Part shown: positions 1-6,039 of the stretch, in pieces
Layout of the letters: the number at the start of each line of letters is the position of its first letter
Position numbering within the stretch: the stretch's first letter is position 1
Origin: an uncultured Clostridia bacterium
GTDB taxonomy: Bacteria > Bacillota > Clostridia > Christensenellales > CAG-138
Direction: 5' to 3'
NCBI GenBank assembly: GCA_944366945.1
Contig: CALVWJ010000022.1
Coordinates: 1 to 36,512, forward strand
Length of the DNA stretch: 36,512 nt
Notes under the pieces: model-generated
What the model saw: the letters and a program-made list of their open reading frames with translations, nothing else
What the model was told of the DNA's origin: nothing
The model's database searches: none
Translations under genes and position numbers: made by a program

Positions 1-357
1 GGCGCTTTGCAGGCAGGGACGCTCCCCGTTTCAGCGGGCGGCACTGGGGCAACGACCAGCGCGGGGGCGCTTGCAAACCTAGGCGCGCAGGCAAAGCGGT
101 TGACGTTTACAAACAAAACAGTCGCAACGAGCGCATGGGCATCGGACACCACCTACACGGATTACCCCTACCGCGCGGCGGTTCCGTGCACAGGGGTGAC
201 GGAAAGCATGTTTGTGCAGGTTGTGCTTGCACCGGAGGATGCAGCAGGTGGGAACTTTGCGCCGGTATGCCGGTCATATGCGGGGGGCGTGTATGTATAC
301 GCCAAGGCCGCGCCGGAAGCCGAAATCACAATTCCAACGATCGTGGCATGGGGGTGA
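1..357 (+). CDS. Phage tail fibre / receptor-binding protein, C-terminal part (5' end outside window)
   Basis: The reading frame is open at the left edge and stops at 355-357, so only the last ~118 codons are seen. Near the visible start is the segment LPVSAGGTGATTSAGALANLGA-like, a low-complexity Gly/Thr/Ala motif that commonly links the repeat shaft of tail fibres to a C-terminal receptor-binding or chaperone segment. The remaining ~85 residues (Thr-, Tyr- and Val-rich) look like a beta-structured tip. It heads the plus-strand run of structural genes and is followed after 6 bp by the next gene. Its role as a distal tail or fibre protein is inferred from motif and position; the ligand is unknown. 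Confidence 0.7.
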   Translation, partial: GALQAGTLPVSAGGTGATTSAGALANLGAQAKRLTFTNKTVATSAWASDTTYTDYPYRAAVPCTGVTESMFVQVVLAPEDAAGGNFAPVCRSYAGGVYVYAKAAPEAEITIPTIVAWG

Positions 358-363
358 TGTAGA

Positions 364-792
364 ATGGCAGATACGCCGGTTTTGGTTTTACCCGGGGTTG
401 TAGGCACGGTGAACGCAGGTGGCGGCGGTGGCAAAAAATTCTTATCCGGAACGTTCTCAACCGCTGCACGTACTGACCAGAACTATTTTACTGTTTCCGG
501 ATTGGATTTTGAGCCACGCGTTATTTGCATATGGCGCACATCTTACGCGAATACAGGAACGAGCGCGGTGCCGACTTCCATTGCGCGCATAGCATGGTTT
601 GACGTAGAGACTGGATCCGGCTATTTTGGCCAAGGGAACAACGGGGGCGATGGCGGGTTCGGTAGTTGCGCTATAAGTATTTCTAAGAACGGTGCAATTA
701 CTACAATTACCACTCCATCATGTTATTACTCGGAATCATCGAACTACACGGGAAACGCATACGGGAGCTTCATGTATAACATATACGGGTGA
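364..792 (+). CDS. Hypothetical phage tail-tip or fibre-associated protein (142 aa)
   Basis: A 142-residue protein starting at ATG 364, six bases after the tail fibre stop. It has a Gly-rich stretch near residues 18-24 (GGGGG), then a Thr/Ser/Tyr/aromatic-rich, probably all-beta body with few charged residues, and no signal peptide or membrane segment. The composition (FSTAARTDQNYFTVSGLDFEPRV) recalls phage structural proteins with a jelly-roll or fibre-tip fold. No catalytic motif is visible. Position between the fibre gene and the lysis module supports a structural role; a specific family was not recognised. Confidence 0.55.
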   Translation: MADTPVLVLPGVVGTVNAGGGGGKKFLSGTFSTAARTDQNYFTVSGLDFEPRVICIWRTSYANTGTSAVPTSIARIAWFDVETGSGYFGQGNNGGDGGFGSCAISISKNGAITTITTPSCYYSESSNYTGNAYGSFMYNIYG

Positions 793-805
793 GAAAGGAA
801 GAAAC

Positions 806-1162
806 ATGAGATTTCGCAGATGGTTGTTTTACAGGCCCACAACGGGGGAAGTACAGTACGTTGGGATGCAACAAGGGGATTTTACGCCCGCTCCTGTGGA
901 AGATTTTGCAAGCGCTCTAAGTCTTTCTGAGTGTGCATATATGGAATGGACAGAACCCGACCCGGAGGTTGAAGCGGCGTTTGCGCCGGTGGATGCGGAG
1001 GGGAAGCCGCGCAGCGTGCATGTAAGCGTAGACGTAAGCGGCGAAACGCCGGAGCTCGTGTTTTCGTATGAACCTGTTCCACAAACCGAACCGGGGGAAA
1101 CGGAAGACATGGCAGCGGCGCTTGCGCTCCTTGGCGTAACGCCAAAGGAAACGGAGGGATGA
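806..1162 (+). CDS. Hypothetical small phage protein (118 aa)
   Basis: ATG 806 follows a purine-rich GAAAGGAAGAAAC stretch, so this start is preferred over upstream in-frame codons that overlap the preceding gene. The protein is acidic, with several Glu/Asp/Pro-rich runs in its second half and a C-terminal helix (MAAALALLG). It lacks transmembrane segments. Small acidic proteins of this kind often sit between fibre genes and lysis genes in siphovirus-like prophages of Clostridia (XkdW-like position), but no family was recognised and no function is claimed. Confidence 0.55.
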   Translation: MRFRRWLFYRPTTGEVQYVGMQQGDFTPAPVEDFASALSLSECAYMEWTEPDPEVEAAFAPVDAEGKPRSVHVSVDVSGETPELVFSYEPVPQTEPGETEDMAAALALLGVTPKETEG

Positions 1163-1165
1163 GGC

Positions 1166-1567
1166 ATGGGGAAATGGCTACAGGGCGCACAGGAGGTGCG
1201 CGCGGCAATGGACATGGCGGGCGCGAAGCTGGACGATGCGGCAGCGCTTGAAGCCATGGCGCTCTACCCGCTCTGGGAAGCGGGGCAGGCATACGCGTTG
1301 GACGCGCGCATCCGATATGGGGATTTCCTGTACCGCGTAGTGCAGGCGCATACATCGCAGGCCAATTGGACGCCGGATCAAACGCCGGCGCTTTTTGTGA
1401 AGGTGAGCCTCGCGGAATGGCCGGAATGGGTGCAGCCCACGGGCGCGCATGATGCATACAACACCGGCGATAAGGTGACCTACAACGGCGAGCATTATGT
1501 GAGCCTTATCGACGGGAACACCTGGGCGCCGGACGCATACCCGGCGGGATGGGAGAAGCAGGCATGA
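1166..1567 (+). CDS. Phage protein with two chitin/carbohydrate-binding (CBM5/12-like) segments
   Basis: The 133-residue protein starts three bases after the preceding stop, with GGATGAGGC just upstream. Two related segments can be seen: residues ~32-75 with the pattern W-x2-G-x-A-Y, LYR, QAHTSQ and W-TPD, and residues ~90-131 with YNTGDKV-x-Y-x-G, W-AP, and P-A-GW. Both match the aromatic pattern of CBM family 5/12 modules that bind chitin or N-acetylglucosamine polymers. In a prophage next to the lysin, such a protein probably helps the virion or the lysin bind cell-wall glycan. Its last four bases overlap the lysin start (ATGA), suggesting translational coupling. Confidence 0.65.
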   Translation: MGKWLQGAQEVRAAMDMAGAKLDDAAALEAMALYPLWEAGQAYALDARIRYGDFLYRVVQAHTSQANWTPDQTPALFVKVSLAEWPEWVQPTGAHDAYNTGDKVTYNGEHYVSLIDGNTWAPDAYPAGWEKQA

Positions 1568-3069
1568 GCATCCAAGAAAAGAATGCAGAGATGCGCAGGG
1601 CGTACCACGATGCAGGCTACACGGGCAAAAACGTCGTGTTTGCCGTGCTGGATACGGGCGTGAACCCGGTTGGCCCGCTGCGCTATAAGGTGACCGGTGA
1701 TGCGGATGAGGCAGACCACGGCACGTTTACGGCATCCATCATCCATGAATACTGCCCGGATGCGCAAATCTGGGCGTACCGTTGCGACACGCCAAACGCG
1801 ATGATCGAGGCCATGGAAGATGTGCTGAGGCGGGCAAAGGGCGAAACCAGGCGGGTAGTAATCAACATGTCGCTGGGCACGGAGGCGGAAAGGATCAAAG
1901 AGGCGGTGGATGCGTGCGTGGCGGCGGGCATGCCTCTGGTGTGCGCAGCGGGGAACGACGGGCAGGAGATCCTGGACATGTACCCGAGCTGCTTTGCATC
2001 TCCAATCACAGTAGCCGCACTTGATAATAACGGCAAACGCACGTACTTTTCCACGTGGCACGGGGAGGTGGACTTCGCGGACCTTGGCCAATGGGTGGAA
2101 GGCATCAACGCAGAAGGGGATAAAGACCGCAAATCCGGCACGAGCTTTGCGGCGCCGCAGGTGGCGGGGAAGATCGGGTTGCTGCTCAGCGCCAGGCCGG
2201 ACATGACGGAGCCGGAGATTTACGAGGCTCTAAAGGGCATGGCAATCGACCTTGCCAATGTGGGGCGCGACCCGTACACGGGGTACGGCTTCGTGCAATT
2301 GCCGGAGCCGGGGGAAACAGCAAAGGAGGAAACGGATATGGAAGAGCGGTTATTGAAGCTGATCCCAAAGCCGCGCATGGAAGGTGCGGATGTAAGGGAG
2401 CTGCAAACGCTGCTGAACGAACACGGCATTGCCTGCGATGTGGACGGCATCTTTGGCCCGGCCACAGACGCTGCGGTGCGGGCGTTCCAGGAGGCAAGCG
2501 GCCTTGCGGTGGATGGCATCGCCGGACCCAAAACCTGGGAGGCGCTCCGCAGGGAGCCGGACGGGCAGCCGAAGCCCGAACCGTCGGAGCTTGCGCAAGG
2601 GTTGGTGGCGTATTGCCGGGAGCACATCAGCGATATTTACGTTTGGGGCGGCAATGGGCAGACGGAAATCAGCGCCGCATGGATCCGGCGTATGGATACG
2701 AGCGAAACAAACGCGCAGCGGTCCATCGGGTTCTGGGAGCGGCAGAAATCGTATGGAATCACGGAGCTCGCAGCCTACGATTGTTCGGGCTTGATCTCCC
2801 GCTATTTACAGGACAAGGGGCTCGTAGCCGGCAAGCGGAACTGCAACCACCTGTGGAGCATGTGCGAGCCTGTCGCCAGGGTGCAGCTTATCCCCGGAGA
2901 TCTCGTGTTCCGGCGTCGGGATGGCGACGCCTATCATGTTGGGGTATACATCGGCAAGGGGCGCGTAATCGAGGCGAAAGGCCGGGATGACGGCGTTGTG
3001 CAGCGTGGGATCGATGCAAGCGGGACAAGCTACTGGACGCATTTTGGCAGGCTGAAACTGGAGGGATAA
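1564..3069 (+). CDS. Three-domain phage lysin: subtilisin-like protease, peptidoglycan-binding domain, NlpC/P60 endopeptidase
   Basis: A 501-residue protein starting at ATG 1564 inside an ATGA overlap with the upstream gene. Residues ~25-250 form an S8 (subtilase) domain with the full catalytic set: Asp30 in AVLDTG, His52 in DHGT, Asn131 in AAGND and Ser194 in GTSFAAPQVAG. Residues ~272-328 are a PG_binding_1 repeat (DGIFGPATDAAVRAFQ). The rest is an NlpC/P60-type papain-like domain with Cys407 in DCSG, His458 in YHVGVYIG and an acidic third residue, Glu470. There is no signal peptide or pro-domain, so release would need the downstream holin. NlpC/P60 plus PG_binding is a normal endolysin layout; the N-terminal intact protease is unusual. 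It may cleave wall proteins, process the lysin or act on host targets (inference). A second start at 2338 is annotated separately. Confidence 0.85.
   Translation: MSIQEKNAEMRRAYHDAGYTGKNVVFAVLDTGVNPVGPLRYKVTGDADEADHGTFTASIIHEYCPDAQIWAYRCDTPNAMIEAMEDVLRRAKGETRRVVINMSLGTEAERIKEAVDACVAAGMPLVCAAGNDGQEILDMYPSCFASPITVAALDNNGKRTYFSTWHGEVDFADLGQWVEGINAEGDKDRKSGTSFAAPQVAGKIGLLLSARPDMTEPEIYEALKGMAIDLANVGRDPYTGYGFVQLPEPGETAKEETDMEERLLKLIPKPRMEGADVRELQTLLNEHGIACDVDGIFGPATDAAVRAFQEASGLAVDGIAGPKTWEALRREPDGQPKPEPSELAQGLVAYCREHISDIYVWGGNGQTEISAAWIRRMDTSETNAQRSIGFWERQKSYGITELAAYDCSGLISRYLQDKGLVAGKRNCNHLWSMCEPVARVQLIPGDLVFRRRDGDAYHVGVYIGKGRVIEAKGRDDGVVQRGIDASGTSYWTHFGRLKLEG
2322..2340 (+). promoter_or_regulatory. 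Internal ribosome binding site and ATG that could start a stand-alone endolysin
   Basis: AAAGGAGGA at 2322-2330 is followed after 7 bases by ATG 2338, which is in frame with the lysin (codon 259). It lies in the linker after the protease domain and just before the peptidoglycan-binding repeat. Initiation here would give a 243-residue PG_binding plus NlpC/P60 protein, the size and layout of an ordinary endolysin. The site could be a functional second start or the relic of two genes that fused. Confidence 0.6.
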
Positions 3070-3072
3070 AGG

Positions 3073-3387
3073 GTGCTTACAGATATCATTTTGGCATTAC
3101 TGCCGTCGCTGTGCGTAAGCATGATTATGGCGCTTTATAACCACCGCCAGTCAAAGCGCTATAAGGCTGCGCAGGCGCGCGAAGCGCTGCGTGCGGAAGG
3201 GGAAGCGGTGCAGGTGTCGCTGCTGGTGAGCACGGCGAAGCTCTCCTACGCGCTGGCGATGGCCCGCGTAAACGGGGGCATCAACGGCGAGGTGGAGGAT
3301 GGAATCAACCAGTACCGGGAAGCAATGAAGGCATTTAAAAAATTTGAGCGCAAGCTCGTAGCGGATACAAACCGAATTTCGGATTGA
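3073..3387 (+). CDS. Single-pass membrane protein of the phage lysis module (104 aa)
   Basis: A GTG start at 3073 lies three bases after the lysin stop; the lysin's last codons supply GGAGGG as ribosome binding site about 8 bases upstream. Residues ~3-22 form one hydrophobic segment, followed by basic residues (NHRQSKRYK) and a long, mostly helical, charged tail. This topology, with an N-terminal anchor and cytoplasmic tail, and the position between lysin and holin suggest a holin partner or antiholin-like regulator. No named family was recognised, so the function is inference from position. Confidence 0.6.
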   Translation: MLTDIILALLPSLCVSMIMALYNHRQSKRYKAAQAREALRAEGEAVQVSLLVSTAKLSYALAMARVNGGINGEVEDGINQYREAMKAFKKFERKLVADTNRISD

Positions 3388-3402
3388 AAGGAGTAAAAAA
3401 CG

Positions 3403-3606
3403 ATGAAAACGAACTTTAAGGGATGGATCAAGGCGGCGGGGATCCGCGCGCTGAAAACGCTGGCGCAGACGGCGGTCGCTACGATCGGCACCTGCGCGGT
3501 GCTCTCCGAGGTAGACTGGGTGATGGTGGCCTCCGCCTCCGCCCTTGCGGCAGTGCTCAGCCTGCTCACGAGCGTGGCTGGACTGCCCGAAGTCAAGGAA
3601 GAATAA
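3403..3606 (+). CDS. Phage holin, r1t type
   Basis: A 67-residue protein with a good ribosome binding site (GAAAGGAG, 8 bases before ATG 3403). The pattern of a short basic amphipathic N-terminus (KTNFKGWIKAAGIRALKTLAQT), a first hydrophobic helix (AVATIGTCAVL), an acidic turn (SEVDW) and a second hydrophobic helix ending AAVLSLLTSVAG matches small r1t-like class II holins. It would form inner-membrane lesions that free the signal-less lysin at the end of the lytic cycle. It is the last gene before the terminator at 3621. Confidence 0.8.
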   Translation: MKTNFKGWIKAAGIRALKTLAQTAVATIGTCAVLSEVDWVMVASASALAAVLSLLTSVAGLPEVKEE

Positions 3607-3620
3607 GCATGGTGCTTACG

Positions 3621-3652
3621 CCCCCGCGGCTATCAGCCGCGGGGGATTTTTT
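3621..3652 (+). terminator. Rho-independent terminator of the phage late operon
   Basis: An 11-bp perfect stem (CCCCCGCGGCT at 3621-3631 with AGCCGCGGGGG at 3635-3645) and 3-base loop are followed by ATTTTTTT. It sits 14 bases after the holin stop and closes the plus-strand structural and lysis run. Confidence 0.93.
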
Positions 3653-3818
3653 GTGCTGGAAAACGGTGAAAAGCTAGCCCAATGGCTCGATGGCTAGTCT
3701 GTGGAGGGAGCACACATCCTTTCTTGTGGGGATGTATGAAAACGCAGCCTGTAGTCCCGTTGGGCGGCGGATAAACAGTAAAAAGTTTTATCCTATTGTA
3801 GCGATGTGCCTCTTCATC

Positions 3819-3827
3819 TGATATAAT
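3819..3827 (+). promoter_or_regulatory. Extended -10 promoter of the AT-rich accessory gene
   Basis: TGATATAAT at 3819-3827 is a perfect extended -10 (TG-N-TATAAT). No convincing -35 lies 16-18 bases upstream. A start of transcription near 3834 would place ATG 3901 behind a ~67-base leader. The promoter separates this gene from the phage late operon. Confidence 0.5.
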
Positions 3828-3900
3828 TATATTAGTTTTGATAGAACCGATTGGAAGAAATTCTCCGCTTATTAATAAAGTAAAAAGAAGTGAACGTTTT

Positions 3901-4443
3901 ATGAGTAGATACCTATTTGATGAAAGCGCAGTTGAAGGTGACATTCTATGTTTATTGAGTATATTAAATGCGAGTGAGCAGAATCACCATCTATTAGCCG
4001 AATATTCTGAAATTGGTATATTTCATATTGAGTGGATGCTTGTACAAGAACTACTGATTAGGACAGCTATAAAACTACGTTTGATTGATGACCTATTTAA
4101 CCGGGCTGGAAAACCTATTGACTATTCAATTAGCAGTGTAGGATATTTGACTTCAGATACTGATGAAACCAATGAAACCAATGAAACCAAATCTGACTTG
4201 TGTTTTAGAGAGGCCTGTAATAAAATTATCCATGCAAGTGATTTCGACCCACAGTTAAAAGTTGCTAGGATAATTAATAATCATGAAGATAAGGTGTATC
4301 TTCCATTTATTAAATTGAAGGGGCAAAAGAACAGATCAGTGTGGATTGCCCATATTGATATTTCAAAATACTGTATTTGCGCCTTGACCCTTTTGCGGAG
4401 GTATGATATGAGTGAAGTCTATACCCGGACAGGAGAACTTTGA
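3901..4443 (+). CDS. AT-rich prophage accessory gene, unknown function, possible HEPN-like helical protein
   Basis: ATG 3901 gives a 180-residue protein; the same frame opens from a TTG at 3838 (201 aa), but that codon has no ribosome binding site and lies only a few bases from the likely transcription start. The protein is mostly helical and soluble. Around residues 103-111 is REACNKIIHA, with Arg, Asn and His spaced in a way that recalls the conserved helix of HEPN-type nucleases, although the usual spacing is R-x4-6-H and here it is R-x7-H. A low-complexity DETNETNETK run lies at ~88-97. It is far richer in A+T than the phage genes, has its own promoter, and sits between the lysis module and the host junction, where lysogenic-conversion and phage-defence genes are often found. 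Defence function is speculation. Confidence 0.65.
   Translation: MSRYLFDESAVEGDILCLLSILNASEQNHHLLAEYSEIGIFHIEWMLVQELLIRTAIKLRLIDDLFNRAGKPIDYSISSVGYLTSDTDETNETNETKSDLCFREACNKIIHASDFDPQLKVARIINNHEDKVYLPFIKLKGQKNRSVWIAHIDISKYCICALTLLRRYDMSEVYTRTGEL
4163..4189 (+). repeat. Three tandem 9-bp repeats inside the accessory gene
   Basis: ATGAAACCA occurs three times in a row (4163-4171, 4172-4180, 4181-4189) and codes for repeated Asn-Glu-Thr. The unit is a multiple of three, so copy-number change would lengthen or shorten the protein without breaking its frame. Confidence 0.85.
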
Positions 4444-4725
4444 CATAAAATCTTCCTAGTTTATCATGCTGTTTCAACTTTCAATGATCCTAAACTATAT
4501 ATCTTGCAATATATGAAATTTATAAACAAAGATAAAACCGTTTGCTGATTGCTTACAAAAACATTGATATGACTGGATTTTTCCAAGCTCTATAATGAAA
4601 CTCCGACCAATCAGAGCGCCATTTTAGCATTATGAAATAACATTAATTTAATCTGCGCGAGGAAAACACTCGAATAGCGTCGTATTTTAGGATGAAGTCA
4701 AAGTAATACATAATATGTTATACCG
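4444..4725. other. AT-rich gene-free prophage end, probable attR side
   Basis: No credible gene lies between the accessory gene stop and the truncated host gene. The stretch is very AT-rich, with TATAAT-like words (for example 4591-4596) but no -35 at proper spacing. The minus-strand substrate-binding protein loses similarity to its family near 4725 and meets a stop at 4698, so the phage-host junction probably lies at about 4700-4730. Without the left end the duplicated core cannot be identified. Confidence 0.5.
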
Positions 4726-5150
4726 CCAGGTCTACCACCAATAATAGATTTGCCTTTCAACGACTCCCAGCTAAAGGCATCGTCTGCTTCGCGGCCGACA
4801 AGGAAAGAGCCATCCCGCTTGGTAAGCTGCGCGACAATCATCGGGTGATCTTCCTTGCCTTCTGCTACTACATATACGCCGGTTTCCGGCCCCATTAATG
4901 CGACGTCTGCTTCCCCTGCGAGCAGGGCTGTCATGCTTTTATCGCTGCCACCACCGGTAACGATTTCGAGTTCCATTCCTTCATCTTCAAAATAGCCGAG
5001 AGAAACAGCAACGTAGAGTGGGGCATAGAAAACCGAACGAGTGACTTCATTGAGCGTAACATGGCGCAGTTCATTCTGCTTATCGCAACCGCACAACAGG
5101 AGTGTGGCGCTCAAAAGCAGGCACAGCGAAAAACATACGAGTTTTTTCAT
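4698..5150 (-). pseudogene. ABC transporter substrate-binding lipoprotein (SsuA/THI5/NMT1-like), 3'-truncated at the prophage junction
   Basis: Starting from an ATG at 5150 with AAGGAGG seven bases upstream, the product has a lipoprotein signal (hydrophobic core then LLLCGC) and a periplasmic-binding fold of the SsuA/THI5 type: FYAPLYVA, LGYFEDEGMELEIV, GGGSDKSMTALLAGEADVAL, and LKGKSIIGGRPGG. After GGRPGG the family pattern is lost, and a stop follows eight codons later. Members are normally ~310-340 residues, so over half is missing, including most of the second lobe. Loss coincides with the start of AT-rich prophage DNA, which points to gene disruption by integration. The ligand (sulfonate, nitrate, pyrimidine precursor or similar) cannot be told. 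It is probably non-functional as a transport component. Confidence 0.8.
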
Positions 5151-5222
5151 AGCAACCTCCTTAATTTTCGGGCTGCTCCATCCTATTCATACCAACTGGA
5201 TTTTGGAACCATTTGAAGATAT

Positions 5223-5246
5223 AAATAAAAGCAGGACATGCCTGCT
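5223..5246 (-). terminator. Probable intrinsic terminator after the phosphatidyltransferase gene
   Basis: On the minus strand AGCAGG, a 5-base loop and CCTGCT (plus coordinates 5230-5246) are followed by TTTTATTTAT (5221-5230). It lies 26 bases past the stop of the gene at 5273-5809 and upstream of the truncated binding-protein gene. The stem is short, hence moderate confidence. Confidence 0.6.
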
Positions 5247-5272
5247 CTGCTTTATACAATGCACCGAACGAG

Positions 5273-5809
5273 TTAGGAATTCTTCTTCCTCATGCGTGAA
5301 AACACCTGTATTTTAGCGTAGTGTACAAGCGCGACGAGCGCAAGAACGATTGCAACAGCCAGCACGATGATATCCAACATGCCGATCTGCGGGAAAAATC
5401 GTTTTGCCAGCGTAAGCGCAACGCTGGCATTAAAAAAGCCAGAAGCCAGCTTCCCAAACCAGTCAGAATAAACCACGACTTTCCTGCGGAACAGGATCGC
5501 ACCACCGATAATCATGGTGAGCTCCTTCGCAAAAACGATAAGTATCATATAAAGCGGGAGCCAGCCACGCGTTGCAAAACACACAAGCGCAGTGAGCAGC
5601 ATCAGCTTGTCCGCAAGTGGATCGAGCACTTTCCCAATGTTTGAGATCCAGTGGTTGCGCCGTGCAAGAAAGCCGTCCAGAAGGTCGGTCAAAAAAGCGG
5701 TGATGTATGTTATAAGGCATGCAAAATATTGTGCCTTCGTGAAAAAATATATAAAAACGCCTACCATTAAAATGCGTAGCGCCGAAAGTGTGTTGGGAAT
5801 ATGCCGCAT
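5273..5809 (-). CDS. CDP-alcohol phosphatidyltransferase (PgsA-like)
   Basis: A 178-residue integral membrane protein with the complete CDP-alcohol phosphotransferase signature D-x2-DG-x2-AR-x8-G-x3-D-x3-D, seen as DLLDGFLAR, then G, VLDPLAD. About five or six hydrophobic helices follow, typical of the family. N-terminal NTLSALRILMV fits the PgsA/cardiolipin-synthase subgroup, so the likely reaction is transfer of a phosphatidyl group from CDP-diacylglycerol to glycerol-3-phosphate at the membrane; the exact acceptor is not provable here. Start ATG 5809 is chosen because GTGAGGT lies just upstream and the N-terminus then matches relatives; an in-frame start 15 codons earlier would add an atypical extension. 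Confidence 0.85.
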   Translation of the reverse strand: MRHIPNTLSALRILMVGVFIYFFTKAQYFACLITYITAFLTDLLDGFLARRNHWISNIGKVLDPLADKLMLLTALVCFATRGWLPLYMILIVFAKELTMIIGGAILFRRKVVVYSDWFGKLASGFFNASVALTLAKRFFPQIGMLDIIVLAVAIVLALVALVHYAKIQVFSRMRKKNS

Positions 5810-5950
5810 GCAGACCTCACTTTGTTTTACTAAAATCAATCCTAATATCACCAATTATACCATACTTCAAATAAATCACCAGAAAATTTTTAGGAATACG
5901 TTGCTTTTGAGCGCGTAGAGAATCAATTTGTATTTGTTTTTTTTGATGCG

Positions 5951-5979
5951 TTGACAGCATGGGGTTGGAAGGATACAAT
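5951..5979 (+). promoter_or_regulatory. Sigma-A promoter of the prsA-like gene
   Basis: TTGACA at 5951-5956, a 17-bp spacer and TACAAT at 5974-5979. Transcription would start near 5986, about 55 bases before ATG 6040, which also rules out in-frame start codons inside the promoter. Confidence 0.85.
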
Positions 5980-6039
5980 AGAGAAAGTCAGTTTAAACTG
6001 GGCGTTATTTTAGTGCGCCTTTTACAAAGGAGAATGAGA

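Larger units (their letters stand above)
1..4725. mobile_element. Right end of an integrated prophage (tail fibre, lysis module, accessory gene, probable att junction)
   Basis: Tail-fibre-like, small structural, carbohydrate-binding, lysin and holin genes lie head to tail on the plus strand and end at a strong hairpin terminator at 3621-3652. GC-rich phage coding sequence then gives way to AT-rich DNA holding one accessory gene (3901-4443) and a gene-free stretch. The host gene at 4698-5150 breaks off near 4725, which I take as the approximate right attachment junction. The integrase and left end are outside the window, so the exact att core cannot be read; the right boundary is an inference from the truncated host gene. 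Confidence 0.8.

Noticed and set aside
1495..2091. 198-codon minus-strand open frame over the lysin
   Set aside because: Antisense of the protease domain, whose catalytic motifs are intact on the plus strand.
5151..5272. Possible thiamine-type riboswitch ahead of the truncated binding-protein gene
   Set aside because: No CUGAGA-type or other riboswitch core is present; the only structure is the weak terminator of the upstream gene.
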